Assembly (NCBI RefSeq): GCF_900236475.1
Contig: NZ_LT963352.1
Coordinates: forward strand, 682,001 to 746,000
From: Streptomyces chartreusis NRRL 3882
GTDB taxonomy: Bacteria; Actinomycetota; Actinomycetes; Streptomycetales; Streptomycetaceae
DNA: 64,000 bases
Reading direction: 5' to 3'
Shown: positions 1 to 8,139 of the stretch, piece by piece
Layout: each line of letters begins with the position of its first letter
Numbering within the stretch: the stretch's first letter is position 1
Notes under the pieces: generated by a model
The model's input: only the letters and a program-made list of their open reading frames with translations
What the model was told of the DNA's origin: nothing
The model's database searches: none
Made by a program: the position numbers and the translations under genes

Positions 1-564
1 CGGGTGCGGCTCGCCGTGCAGCAGCTGCTCGGAGCCGCCGCGCTCGCCGATCACTCGTCTCAGGCTTCGCAACGTGTCGCCGAGCAACTCCCGGTCCGCG
101 TCGGCGAGCGCCGGTGTGCGGTCACGGTTCGCCACGAGGCGTTGAGCCTCCTCGACCCGGTCCGTGAAGTGCGGCGTCGGGACATCGAGCGTGCGCATGC
201 CGGCATGCAGCCGCGCGAGCGCATCGGCGTAGCCGGCCGGCGGGGCCTCTTGAGGTGTCACGGGTTCGTAGTAGGTCCACAGTGTGATCGCGAATCCGTC
301 ACGCTCATGGACGCGCGGCTCCACCCGAGGCTCGAGAGCGGCCACCGGGCATCCGGATTCGGTGAGCCGCTGAGCGAGATCGACTTCGAACTGTGCGACC
401 TGCTGCGCTACAGGTGCCACCCGGGCCAGGACGTCACAAGGCAGCAGACGCAGAGTGAGCTTGTTCGAGTCCTGAAGAACGATCGCGTCGTCGACCGACA
501 GGCCGAGTGAAGAGGCGGTCGACATGGCCGCGGCCATCGCACGCCGGAACTCCGGCACCTGCAT
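1..564 (-). CDS. Phosphotransferase of the aminoglycoside/choline kinase (APH) family, partial
   Basis: The reading frame opens at an ATG at 564 and runs off the left edge of the window, so only about 188 N-terminal residues are visible. The last residues before the edge read LLHGEPHP, which matches the start of the APH catalytic loop (HGDxHxxN in the family, here with E for D). The N-terminal lobe includes DDAIVLQDSNKLTLRLLPCD, like the small lobe of APH/maltokinase folds. The family transfers phosphate from a nucleotide to a hydroxyl on a sugar, aminoglycoside or other small molecule; the substrate cannot be told. The gene lies 15 bp downstream of the maltokinase-cap-like gene on the same strand, so the two are probably one transcript. 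No antibiotic role should be assumed. Confidence 0.75.
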   Translation of the reverse strand, partial: MQVPEFRRAMAAAMSTASSLGLSVDDAIVLQDSNKLTLRLLPCDVLARVAPVAQQVAQFEVDLAQRLTESGCPVAALEPRVEPRVHERDGFAITLWTYYEPVTPQEAPPAGYADALARLHAGMRTLDVPTPHFTDRVEEAQRLVANRDRTPALADADRELLGDTLRSLRRVIGERGGSEQLLHGEPHP

Positions 565-579
565 CGTCGTCTGGCCCCT

Positions 580-1239
580 CTAGGTCCGCGGGCCGGTGTG
601 CAGAACGGCGAAGACCCCGCGGGTCCGGGTGCCGTCCGGGAGTTGCCAGGAGCCGGTGACCTGGCCGGTCGCTCCCTGGGGCGGCGCGAGCGGGCCGTCC
701 GGGGCAGGTCGCAGGACCCGGTGCAGCTGGAGGGTCGTGCCGTGCGGCGCGGTCAGCCGGGTGCCGTCCCGGTCGTCGGTGACGACGAAGTCCGTGGGGA
801 CGGAGCCTTCGCCGGTCCGGGAGGCGACGACCTCCCGGTCGAGGGCGTCGCTGACGCTCTGGGCCTGAGCCTGCACCCGGCCCTCGATCAAGGCACCCAA
901 CTGGGCGACCAGCACCGGGTCGTGGCAACCGTCGTAGGCCCAGCGCTGCCCGAGCACCCCGTGCTCCATGGTGCCCACGAGGGCGTGCTCCGCCCCGTCG
1001 AGCGCGGCACCGCGATAGGTGAGCGGCACCGAGTAGGTGACGGGGTGAGGGCCGGAGGTGTCGGTGACGACGATGAACTCGATCCCGACCTCGCCCTGCG
1101 GGTCGTCCAGCCGGAACCCGCCGGCCTTGGCCAGCTCCGGTTCGGCTGCGCCACCGCGGTACCACGGGCGGGACGGCAGCCAGGAGGTGAGCAGTTCCAG
1201 CTTGGTCGGTTTGACCCAGGTGCGGTGGATGACAGACAT
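580..1239 (-). CDS. Maltokinase N-terminal cap-like (CG0192-type) protein
   Basis: A 219-residue protein starting MSVIHRTWVKPTKLELLTSWLPSRPWY. This opening, the GIEFIVVTDTSG and VTYSVPLTYRG strands, and the GTMEHGVLGQRWAYDGCHDPV segment match the N-terminal cap module found before the kinase domain in actinobacterial maltokinase/trehalose-synthase-linked kinases and in the stand-alone CG0192 family. It has no kinase domain itself; the next gene on the strand encodes an APH-type kinase, so the pair may be a split cap plus kinase. That is inference from order and spacing. Function is unproven; a role in recognition of a sugar or a glucosyl substrate is likely. Confidence 0.7.
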   Translation of the reverse strand: MSVIHRTWVKPTKLELLTSWLPSRPWYRGGAAEPELAKAGGFRLDDPQGEVGIEFIVVTDTSGPHPVTYSVPLTYRGAALDGAEHALVGTMEHGVLGQRWAYDGCHDPVLVAQLGALIEGRVQAQAQSVSDALDREVVASRTGEGSVPTDFVVTDDRDGTRLTAPHGTTLQLHRVLRPAPDGPLAPPQGATGQVTGSWQLPDGTRTRGVFAVLHTGPRT

Positions 1240-1406
1240 GCCGAAGGTTCCCTTCCGTTACGCCGGCCCGAAGGGCGCAGACGGCCCGTGCGCGTATTAG
1301 ATCAGCCACTGCACCCGCTTGACCACGCGATTACAGGAGGGGGCGCGGCAGCGCGAAGCTTGCGCGGACTTCTCGTTCGTGCCGTCAAAAAGGTGTTCCC
1401 GAGCCT

Positions 1407-1424
1407 GATGTTACCGGTAACATC
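1407..1424. promoter_or_regulatory. 18-bp perfect palindrome, LacI-type operator
   Basis: GATGTTACCGGTAACATC is a perfect inverted repeat with a central CG, the usual architecture of LacI-family operators. It lies about 84 bp before the GTG of the MFS permease and within the divergent gap to the cap-like gene. The only intact LacI regulator nearby is the last gene of the same rightward cluster (7053-8120), so it is the likely binder. Repression relieved by a galactoside is inference. Confidence 0.7.
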
Positions 1425-1507
1425 ACCATGGTCCGCCCTTGCTTCGAGCCTTACGCGATGTGTCCTCCGCCCGCCCCCGTCCGGCCGGCCGTCCCCCCGG
1501 AGTCCGC

Positions 1508-2701
1508 GTGACCGACCAGCCCACCGCGCAGCGCGCGGTCACCCTCTCCCCCGCGCCGTCGGCCCCGGTGTTCAGCGGGGCCGCGGTGGTCGCCTCCTGT
1601 GCGGGCTTCGTGCTCATCGGCGCGTTGCAGGCCCTCTACGGGCCGGCGATCCCGGGCTTCCGTGCGGAGTTCGGGCTCTCGCCGTCCGCCGCGGGGCTGG
1701 GGCTCAGTGCCCACTTCGTCGGCGGCGTGGCGGGTGTGCTGCTGTTCGACCGGCTCTACGGGCGGGTCGGCAACCGGCACATCCTCGGCAGCTCCTACCT
1801 GCTGATGGCGGTCGGCGCTGCGGGCTTCGCGCTGGCGCCCGGCTGGCCCACCGCCCTGGCGGCGGCCCTGCTCGCCGGGCTCGGTTTCGGCGGCATCGAC
1901 TACGGGCTCAACCAGCTGTTCGCCGTGGGCTTCGGCCACCGTTCGACCGCGATGCTGAACATCCTCAACGCCCACTTCGGCATCGGCGCCATCCTCGGCC
2001 CCGCCCTGATCGGCGTGGTCGGCTCCGAGCACTACCCGGCGGTCTTCCTCGGTTTCGCCCTCGCCAACCTGCCGTTGCTGCTGTGCCTGAAGGGCGTACG
2101 GAACGACGCGCCCGTCCCGGCCGGGAACTCGACGAGCGGTGGCGGGGCCCTCCGGCGGAGCCTCGCCTCGGTGCTCGCCGTCTTCGTGGCGCTCTACGTC
2201 CTGCACGTCGGCATCGAGGCCGGGGTCGGCGGCTGGGAGCCCACGCATCTGGAGACCGTCGGCTACGGCGCGGGTGTGGCCGCCACCGCCACCTCCGTGT
2301 ACTGGCTGATGATGACCGTCGGCCGCTTCCTGGTCGCGCCGCTCGCACTGCGTTTCTCCGCCCAGACGATCATCGCCGTCTCCTGCGCGGGCATGACGGT
2401 GTGTCTGCTGGCCGCGTCCGTGCCGGCGCTGGCGCCGTACGCGTACGCCGGTGTCGGTCTGTTCATCGCGCCGATCTTCCCGACCGGGCTGCCCTGGCTG
2501 AACCGGGCCGCCCCCAGGGCCCGGAGAGCCGGTGCCCTGGTCATCGCGGCGTCCATGGCCGGCGGTGTCGCGGCCGGTCCGGCGCTGGGCAAGGCCATCG
2601 AGTGGTCGGGGGTCCGCGCGGTGCCCCTCCTGCTGTGCGGTGTCTCGGCGGTGTGCCTGGGCGCCACGCTCTGGCTGATCCGCGTCACCCGCTCTCACTG
2701 A
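1508..2701 (+). CDS. MFS transporter, probable (galacto)side permease
   Basis: A 397-residue hydrophobic protein with about 12 predicted membrane segments. The GTG at 1508 is preferred because GGAG sits 5 nt before it; a longer frame from 1439 adds a non-hydrophobic arginine/proline stretch. The loop FDRLYGRVGNRHILG is a motif-A-like MFS loop, and the fold resembles the FucP/DHA1-type sugar or drug permeases. It precedes two beta-galactosidases and a LacI regulator in one direction, so uptake of a galactose-containing di- or oligosaccharide is the most economical role. The two glycosidases lack signal peptides, which fits import before hydrolysis. Substrate is inferred from context only. Confidence 0.8.
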   Translation: MTDQPTAQRAVTLSPAPSAPVFSGAAVVASCAGFVLIGALQALYGPAIPGFRAEFGLSPSAAGLGLSAHFVGGVAGVLLFDRLYGRVGNRHILGSSYLLMAVGAAGFALAPGWPTALAAALLAGLGFGGIDYGLNQLFAVGFGHRSTAMLNILNAHFGIGAILGPALIGVVGSEHYPAVFLGFALANLPLLLCLKGVRNDAPVPAGNSTSGGGALRRSLASVLAVFVALYVLHVGIEAGVGGWEPTHLETVGYGAGVAATATSVYWLMMTVGRFLVAPLALRFSAQTIIAVSCAGMTVCLLAASVPALAPYAYAGVGLFIAPIFPTGLPWLNRAAPRARRAGALVIAASMAGGVAAGPALGKAIEWSGVRAVPLLLCGVSAVCLGATLWLIRVTRSH

Positions 2702-2770
2702 ACCGACTCCCGTCGACTCCCATCGCCCGCACCACCGACTTCAGCCCCTCTCCCGAAGGGAAGCTCCCGC

Positions 2771-4537
2771 ATGCCCGCCCTGACGACGACGTCCGACGGA
2801 TTCCTGCTGCACGGCGAGCCGTTCCGGATCATCTCCGGTGCGCTGCACTACTTCCGCGTCCACCCGGGCCTGTGGTCCGACCGGCTGCGCAAAGCGCGGC
2901 TGATGGGCCTCAACACGGTGGAGACGTACCTCCCGTGGAACCACCACCAGCCCGATCCCGAGGGCCCTCTCGTGCTCGACGGCTTCCTCGACCTGCCCCG
3001 GTTCCTCCGCCTCGCCCAGGACGAGGGGCTGCACGTGCTGCTGCGCCCCGGTCCGTTCATCTGTGCCGAGTGGGACGGCGGCGGCCTGCCCGACTGGCTG
3101 ACCTCCGACCCGGACATCCGGCTGCGCTCCAGCGATCCGCGTTTCACCGGGGCCGTCGACCGCTACCTGGACCTGCTGCTGCCCCCGCTCCGGCCGCACC
3201 TGGCCGCGGCGGGCGGTCCCGTCATCGCCGTGCAGGTGGAGAACGAGTACGGGGCCTACGGCGACGACAGCGCGTACCTCAAGCACCTGGCCGACGCGTT
3301 CCGTTCCCGGGGCGTCGAGGAGCTGCTGTTCACCTGCGACCAGGCCGACCCCGAGCACCTGGCCGCCGGGAGCCTGCCGGGCGTGCTGACCGCCGGCACC
3401 TTCGGCAGCCGGGTCGAGCAGTGCCTCGGACGGCTGCGCGAGTACCGACGCGAAGGCCCGTTGTTCTGCGCCGAGTTCTGGATCGGCTGGTTCGACCACT
3501 GGGGCGGTCCGCACCACGTCCGGAACGCGGCCGACGCCGCCGCCGATCTGGACCGGCTGCTGTCCGCCGGGGCGTCCGTCAACATCTACATGTTCCACGG
3601 CGGCACCAACTTCGGCTTCACCAACGGCGCCAACCACAAGCACGCCTACGAACCCACCGTGACGTCGTACGACTACGACGCCGCGCTCACCGAGTGCGGC
3701 GACCCGGGCCCGAAGTACCACGCGTTCCGCGAGGTCATCGCCCGTCATGCCGGGGTCCCCGACGAGCCCGTCCCGGCGCCCGGTCCCAAACTGCCGCCGA
3801 CCGGGGTCGAGTTGGACGGCCGGGCACCTCTGCTTCCGCTGGCCGGCGCGCTCGCCGCTCCCGTCCGCACCGACGACCCGGTGACCATGGGCGAGCTCGG
3901 GCAGCGCACCGGCTACGCGCTGTACCGCACCGTCCTGCCCGCCCCCGGTGACGGTCTGCTGCACTTCGCCGACGGGGTCGGCGACCGTGCCCAGGTCTTC
4001 GTCGACGGCGCACCCGTCGGTGTACTGGAGCGCGAACGCCACGACGAGACGCTGCCGGTGCGCATACCTCACCCGGGCGCCGAGCTGGAGGTGCTCGTCG
4101 AGAACATGGGCGGTGTCAACTACGGGCCCCGCATCGGCGCCCCGAAGGGCCTGCTCGGTCCCGTCTCCTGCAACGGCACCGTCCTGCGCGGCTGGGAATG
4201 CCACCCGCTGCCGCTGGACGACCTGGACGCCGTGCCGTTCGCCCCGGGCGACGGGACGGCGGTCACCGTGCCGGCCTTCCACCGCGGCACGTTCGAGGTG
4301 GACACGCCCGCCGACGCCTTCCTCTCCCTGCCCGGCTGGACGAAGGGGCAGGCCTGGATCAACGGCTTCCACCTGGGCCGCTACTGGAACCGCGGCCCCC
4401 AGCACACGCTGTACGTCCCCGCGCCGGTGCTGCGGCCGGGCTCCAACGAGCTGGTCCTGCTGGAACTGCACGGCACCGCCGCCACCCGCGCCCAGCTCAC
4501 CGACACGCCCGACCTCGGCCCGGAGAACACCTGGTGA
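2771..4537 (+). CDS. Beta-galactosidase, glycoside hydrolase family 35
   Basis: A 588-residue cytoplasmic protein; no signal peptide. The GH35 TIM barrel fills roughly residues 5-330: SGALHYFRVHPGLWSDRL at the start, NTVETYLPWN, RPGPFICAEWDGGGLPDWL, the acid/base glutamate in VQVENEYGAYG, and the nucleophile glutamate in CAEFWIGWFDHWGG, followed by FHGGTNFGFTNGA. The C-terminal half contains beta-sandwich jelly-roll domains ending with WINGFHLGRYWNRGPQHTLYVP, typical for the family. It should hydrolyse terminal non-reducing beta-D-galactose. GAAGGGA lies before the ATG. Its TGA overlaps the GTG of the next gene (GTGA), so the two are translationally coupled. Confidence 0.95.
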   Translation: MPALTTTSDGFLLHGEPFRIISGALHYFRVHPGLWSDRLRKARLMGLNTVETYLPWNHHQPDPEGPLVLDGFLDLPRFLRLAQDEGLHVLLRPGPFICAEWDGGGLPDWLTSDPDIRLRSSDPRFTGAVDRYLDLLLPPLRPHLAAAGGPVIAVQVENEYGAYGDDSAYLKHLADAFRSRGVEELLFTCDQADPEHLAAGSLPGVLTAGTFGSRVEQCLGRLREYRREGPLFCAEFWIGWFDHWGGPHHVRNAADAAADLDRLLSAGASVNIYMFHGGTNFGFTNGANHKHAYEPTVTSYDYDAALTECGDPGPKYHAFREVIARHAGVPDEPVPAPGPKLPPTGVELDGRAPLLPLAGALAAPVRTDDPVTMGELGQRTGYALYRTVLPAPGDGLLHFADGVGDRAQVFVDGAPVGVLERERHDETLPVRIPHPGAELEVLVENMGGVNYGPRIGAPKGLLGPVSCNGTVLRGWECHPLPLDDLDAVPFAPGDGTAVTVPAFHRGTFEVDTPADAFLSLPGWTKGQAWINGFHLGRYWNRGPQHTLYVPAPVLRPGSNELVLLELHGTAATRAQLTDTPDLGPENTW

Positions 4538-6933
4538 CCCCGCACCGGCTGCGCGTGCCCGCGCCCTCCGCTCCCCCGCCGACCGGCCACCTGCCCTTCA
4601 CGGACGCACCGGGCGTGCCCGACCCGATCGAGGTCACCGGCCGCTGGCTCACCCGTGGCGGCCGCCCCTGGTTCCCGGTCTCCGGCGAGTTCCACTACTC
4701 CCGCTACCCGGCCCGGGAGTGGCAGGAGGAACTGCTGAAGATGAAGGCGGGCGGGGTGACCGCCGTCGCCTCCTACGTCATCTGGATCCACCACGAGGAG
4801 ATCGAGGGGCGGATCCGCTTCGACGGCGACCGCGACCTGCGTCGCTTCGCCGAGCTGTGCGCACGCCACGGACTGGACTTCATCCCGCGCATCGGCCCGT
4901 GGTGCCACGCCGAGGTACGCAACGGCGGCCTGCCGGACTGGCTGCCGGCCCGCGTCCACGCGCCGCGCAGCGACGATCCGGCCTATCTGGAGTCCGTACG
5001 GGTCTGGTTCGCGGCCGTCGCGGACCAACTGCGGGGTCTGGACCGGGCGCACGGCGGCCCGATCGTCGCGATCCAGATCGAGAACGAGCTCTACGACCAG
5101 CCCGGCCATCTGCGGACACTGAAGCGCCTGGCACAGGAGGCCGGACTCAGCGCGCCGCTGTGGACGTCGACCGCCTGGGGCGGGGTCCAGCTCCCGGGTG
5201 ACGAACTGCTTCCCCTGTACGGCGGCTATCCGGAGGCGTTCTGGACGGAGGCGGACGGCGGCTGGCCCGACACCTGCCGCAAGCACTTCTTCTTCACCCA
5301 CGAGCGCGACGACGAGGGCATCGGCGCCGACCTGCGGCCCACGACCGTACGCGGCTCGGACCCGGCTCCGACGGACCGGTTCCCCTGGGCCACCTGCGAG
5401 TTGGGCGGCGGCATGGCGGTGGCCTACCACCGGCGGCCCCGGGTGGAGGCCGCCGACGTGGGCGCGCTGGGGCTCACCAAGATCGGCTGCGGTTCGGTCT
5501 GGCAGGGCTACTACATGTTCCACGGCGGCACGAACCCGCCCGGTGAGCTGACGGCCCTTCAGGAGTCGCACGCCACCGGCTACCCCAACGACCTGCCTGT
5601 CCTGACCTACGACTTCCAGGCCCCGCTCGGCGAGTACGGCCAGGTGCGTTCCTCGTACCACGAACTGCGGCTCCAGCACCTGCTGCTGGACTGCTTCGGG
5701 CACCGGATCGCCCCCATGGAGTCCGTGCTGCCCGAGCGGCAGCCGGCCGGGCAGCACGACCGGGACACGCTGCGCTGGGCCGTCCGCACCGACGGCACGT
5801 CGGGGTTCCTGTTCGTGACCAACCACCAGCCGCACGAGCCGCTGCCCGACCACCCGGGCACGGCCTTCGCGGTCGACTTCCCGGACGCACCGTCGCTGAC
5901 GCTGCCGAGCGCTCCCGTCACGGTGCCCTCCGGCGCCTGCTTCTGCTGGCCGCTGCGGCTCGACGTGGCCGGGCTGCGGCTGGAGTGGGCGACCGCGCAG
6001 CCGGTGTGCACCGTCGAGGCGGGCGGGCGCACGGTCCTGGTGCTGGCCGCGACCGACGGCATCGCGCCCGAACTCGTCCTGGACGCGGACACGGTGGCGT
6101 CCGTCGCGGCACCGTCCGGGGAGGTCACGCCGGTCGCCGGCCGGGTCCTGGTCAGCGGAGTGCGACCCGGCACCGACGCCCTGGTCGAGGTGGACGCGAC
6201 CGACGGTTCACGCGTCGGACTGCTGGTCCTGGACGCGGCGACGGCCCGCACCGTCTACCGGGGTGACGCGTGGGGAGCCGAGCGGCTGGTGCTGTCCGGG
6301 GACGCCGTCGTCTTCGACGGTGCCGAGGTACGGCTGCACAGCCCGGCCGCCGAGCCGTCGTTCGCGGTGCTGCCCGCGCCGGATTCCGCCCCGGTGGTGG
6401 CCGGGACACGGGTGCGGAAGGCGGCGGACGGCGTGTTCACCCGCTACACGATCGAGGCCGCGCCCCTCACGTACAGCGCGGTGCCCGTCACCCTGGTCAG
6501 GCCCGCCGGTCCGGCGCCCGAGCCGGTGACCGGCGTGCGGGGCCGGGCGAGCGTGCCGGCGGACAAGCACGTCGAGGCGGTGGCCGCCGAGTACCGCGTC
6601 GACGTACCGGAGGACCTGCTGGCGGCGCCCGCCGGTGTCCTGCTGCGGCTGCACTGGACGGGGGACCTGGCCCGGGCCTACGTGGGGGACGTCCTGGTCG
6701 CCGACCAGTTCTACTCGGGCCGGGTCTGGGACATCGGCCTGGACCGGCTGCCTGTCGAGGAGGTGCGGGCGCGGGGCCTGCGGCTGAGGGTGCTGCCGCT
6801 GGCCGCGGACGCCGCGGTGCATGTGCCGGGGCAGGTGGGTGACGCCTGGCGGGCGGCCGGGGTGCGGCACGCCGAGTGGGTGGTCACGCGCTCGTGGGTG
6901 CTCCGGACGGACCGAGGAGCCCTTGCACGATGA
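4534..6933 (+). CDS. Second beta-galactosidase, glycoside hydrolase family 35
   Basis: Read from the GTG at 4534, which overlaps the previous stop as GTGA, giving 799 residues; the open frame extends upstream but only inside the first gene. GH35 signatures: FPVSGEFHYSRYPAREW near residue 45, YVIWIHHEEIEG, RIGPWCHAEVRNGGLPDWL, the acid/base motif IQIENELYDQ, and the nucleophile in ATCELGGGMAVAYHRR, then YYMFHGGTNPPG. It is diverged from its neighbour (about 200 residues longer, different loops such as KHFFFTHERDDEG), so this is not a recent duplication. The C-terminal 450 residues are beta-rich. The two enzymes probably attack different linkages or aglycones. Confidence 0.9.
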   Translation: MTPHRLRVPAPSAPPPTGHLPFTDAPGVPDPIEVTGRWLTRGGRPWFPVSGEFHYSRYPAREWQEELLKMKAGGVTAVASYVIWIHHEEIEGRIRFDGDRDLRRFAELCARHGLDFIPRIGPWCHAEVRNGGLPDWLPARVHAPRSDDPAYLESVRVWFAAVADQLRGLDRAHGGPIVAIQIENELYDQPGHLRTLKRLAQEAGLSAPLWTSTAWGGVQLPGDELLPLYGGYPEAFWTEADGGWPDTCRKHFFFTHERDDEGIGADLRPTTVRGSDPAPTDRFPWATCELGGGMAVAYHRRPRVEAADVGALGLTKIGCGSVWQGYYMFHGGTNPPGELTALQESHATGYPNDLPVLTYDFQAPLGEYGQVRSSYHELRLQHLLLDCFGHRIAPMESVLPERQPAGQHDRDTLRWAVRTDGTSGFLFVTNHQPHEPLPDHPGTAFAVDFPDAPSLTLPSAPVTVPSGACFCWPLRLDVAGLRLEWATAQPVCTVEAGGRTVLVLAATDGIAPELVLDADTVASVAAPSGEVTPVAGRVLVSGVRPGTDALVEVDATDGSRVGLLVLDAATARTVYRGDAWGAERLVLSGDAVVFDGAEVRLHSPAAEPSFAVLPAPDSAPVVAGTRVRKAADGVFTRYTIEAAPLTYSAVPVTLVRPAGPAPEPVTGVRGRASVPADKHVEAVAAEYRVDVPEDLLAAPAGVLLRLHWTGDLARAYVGDVLVADQFYSGRVWDIGLDRLPVEEVRARGLRLRVLPLAADAAVHVPGQVGDAWRAAGVRHAEWVVTRSWVLRTDRGALAR

Positions 6934-7052
6934 ACACCCGCGTCGCGCTGCCCTCTGTGGCTCCGCGGTCCCGCGTACCCCGCCCGGCCTATGCTGTGCT
7001 CCTGCCGGGCGGGGTCAGGACCGCCGCAACCGACGTCGAGGAATCACCCGCC

Positions 7053-8120
7053 ATGACACCCAGCGCCACCGACAGCCCCGTGCCCAGGGGCCGCAGCCGG
7101 CGCAACTTCGCGGGGGCGCGACCGGTGATGGCCGACGTGGCCCGGCTGGCCGGCGTCTCCAAGCAGACCGTCTCCCGGGTGCTCAACGACCATCCGGCCG
7201 TCCGCCCGGAGACGCGCGAGGCGGTCCTGGACGCCATGCGCACGCTCGGCTACCGGCCCAGCCGCAGCGCGCGGTCGCTGGCCAGCGGCCGGACCCGGAT
7301 GCTCGGGGTCATCTCCTTCGACGCCGCCCGGTACGGGCCCGCCTCCATCCTGACCGCCATCAACACCGCGGCCCAGGAGGCCGGTTACCTGGTGAGCTCC
7401 ATCGCGCTCGACACGGCCGACCACGACACCGTCGTCGAGGCCGTGAACCGGCTGTCGGCCGAGGGCGCGGACGGCGTCATCGCGATCGCCCCGCAGCAGT
7501 GGGTGGGCCAGACCCTGGCGCGGGCCGACCTCGGGACTCCCCTGGTGGTCCTGGAGAACGCCCTCGACGACAGCACACCCCTGGTCACCGGGGACTCCCG
7601 CACCGGTGCCCGCAAGGCCACCGAGCACCTCCTCGGCCTCGGGCACGCCACCGTCTGGCACATCGCGGGCCCCGCCGGCTGGACCTCCGCCGACCACCGG
7701 CTGGCGAGCTGGCAGGCGACGCTCCAGGCGGCCGGTGCCGACGTCCCGGCCCCGCTCGTCGGGGACTGGAGCGCCGGCTCCGGTTACGACCTGGGCCGTC
7801 GGCTGGCCCGGCGTCCGGAGGTGACGGCGGTGTTCGCCTCGAACGACCAGATGGCCCTGGGCCTGCTGCACGCCCTGCACGAGTCCGGGCGCTCCGTCCC
7901 CGGGGACGTCAGCGTCGTCGGCTACGACGACATCCCCGAGGCCGCGCATCTCCTGCCGCCGCTGACCACCGTCCGCACCGACTTCGCCGAGATCGGCACC
8001 CGTTCCCTGCGGCTCCTCCTGGACCGCATCGACGGCCCCGGGGAACGGCCCCGGGTCGACACGCTCGTCCCCGTGGACCTGGTCGTGCGTGCCAGCAGCG
8101 GCCCGGCCCCGGGGCGCTGA
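7053..8120 (+). CDS. LacI-family transcriptional regulator of the galactoside locus
   Basis: A 355-residue protein from the ATG at 7053. The helix-turn-helix with hinge is intact: MADVARLAGVSKQTVSRVLNDHPAVRPETREAVLDAMRTLGYRPSRSARSLASG at about residues 32-85, then a periplasmic-binding-protein-like effector domain with GDSRTGARKATEHLLGLGH, VFASNDQMALGLLHAL and VVGYDDIPEAAHLLPPLTTVR. It is the last gene in the rightward cluster, so it probably responds to a galactoside or its product and binds the palindrome at 1407-1424. That pairing is inference from distance and operator type. It ends 19 bp from the convergent metal ATPase gene. Confidence 0.92.
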   Translation: MTPSATDSPVPRGRSRRNFAGARPVMADVARLAGVSKQTVSRVLNDHPAVRPETREAVLDAMRTLGYRPSRSARSLASGRTRMLGVISFDAARYGPASILTAINTAAQEAGYLVSSIALDTADHDTVVEAVNRLSAEGADGVIAIAPQQWVGQTLARADLGTPLVVLENALDDSTPLVTGDSRTGARKATEHLLGLGHATVWHIAGPAGWTSADHRLASWQATLQAAGADVPAPLVGDWSAGSGYDLGRRLARRPEVTAVFASNDQMALGLLHALHESGRSVPGDVSVVGYDDIPEAAHLLPPLTTVRTDFAEIGTRSLRLLLDRIDGPGERPRVDTLVPVDLVVRASSGPAPGR

Positions 8121-8139
8121 CGGACGGTCCGCCGGCAGC

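Noticed and set aside
1..564. Calling the first gene an aminoglycoside-resistance enzyme
   Set aside because: Only the general APH catalytic loop is visible and the neighbour is a maltokinase-cap protein; a metabolic kinase is as likely.
598..3951. A 1117-codon rightward open frame across the first genes
   Set aside because: It overlaps the cap-like gene, the MFS gene and GH35 in another frame; its protein is arginine/proline-rich without motifs, typical of antisense or out-of-frame reading in high-GC DNA.
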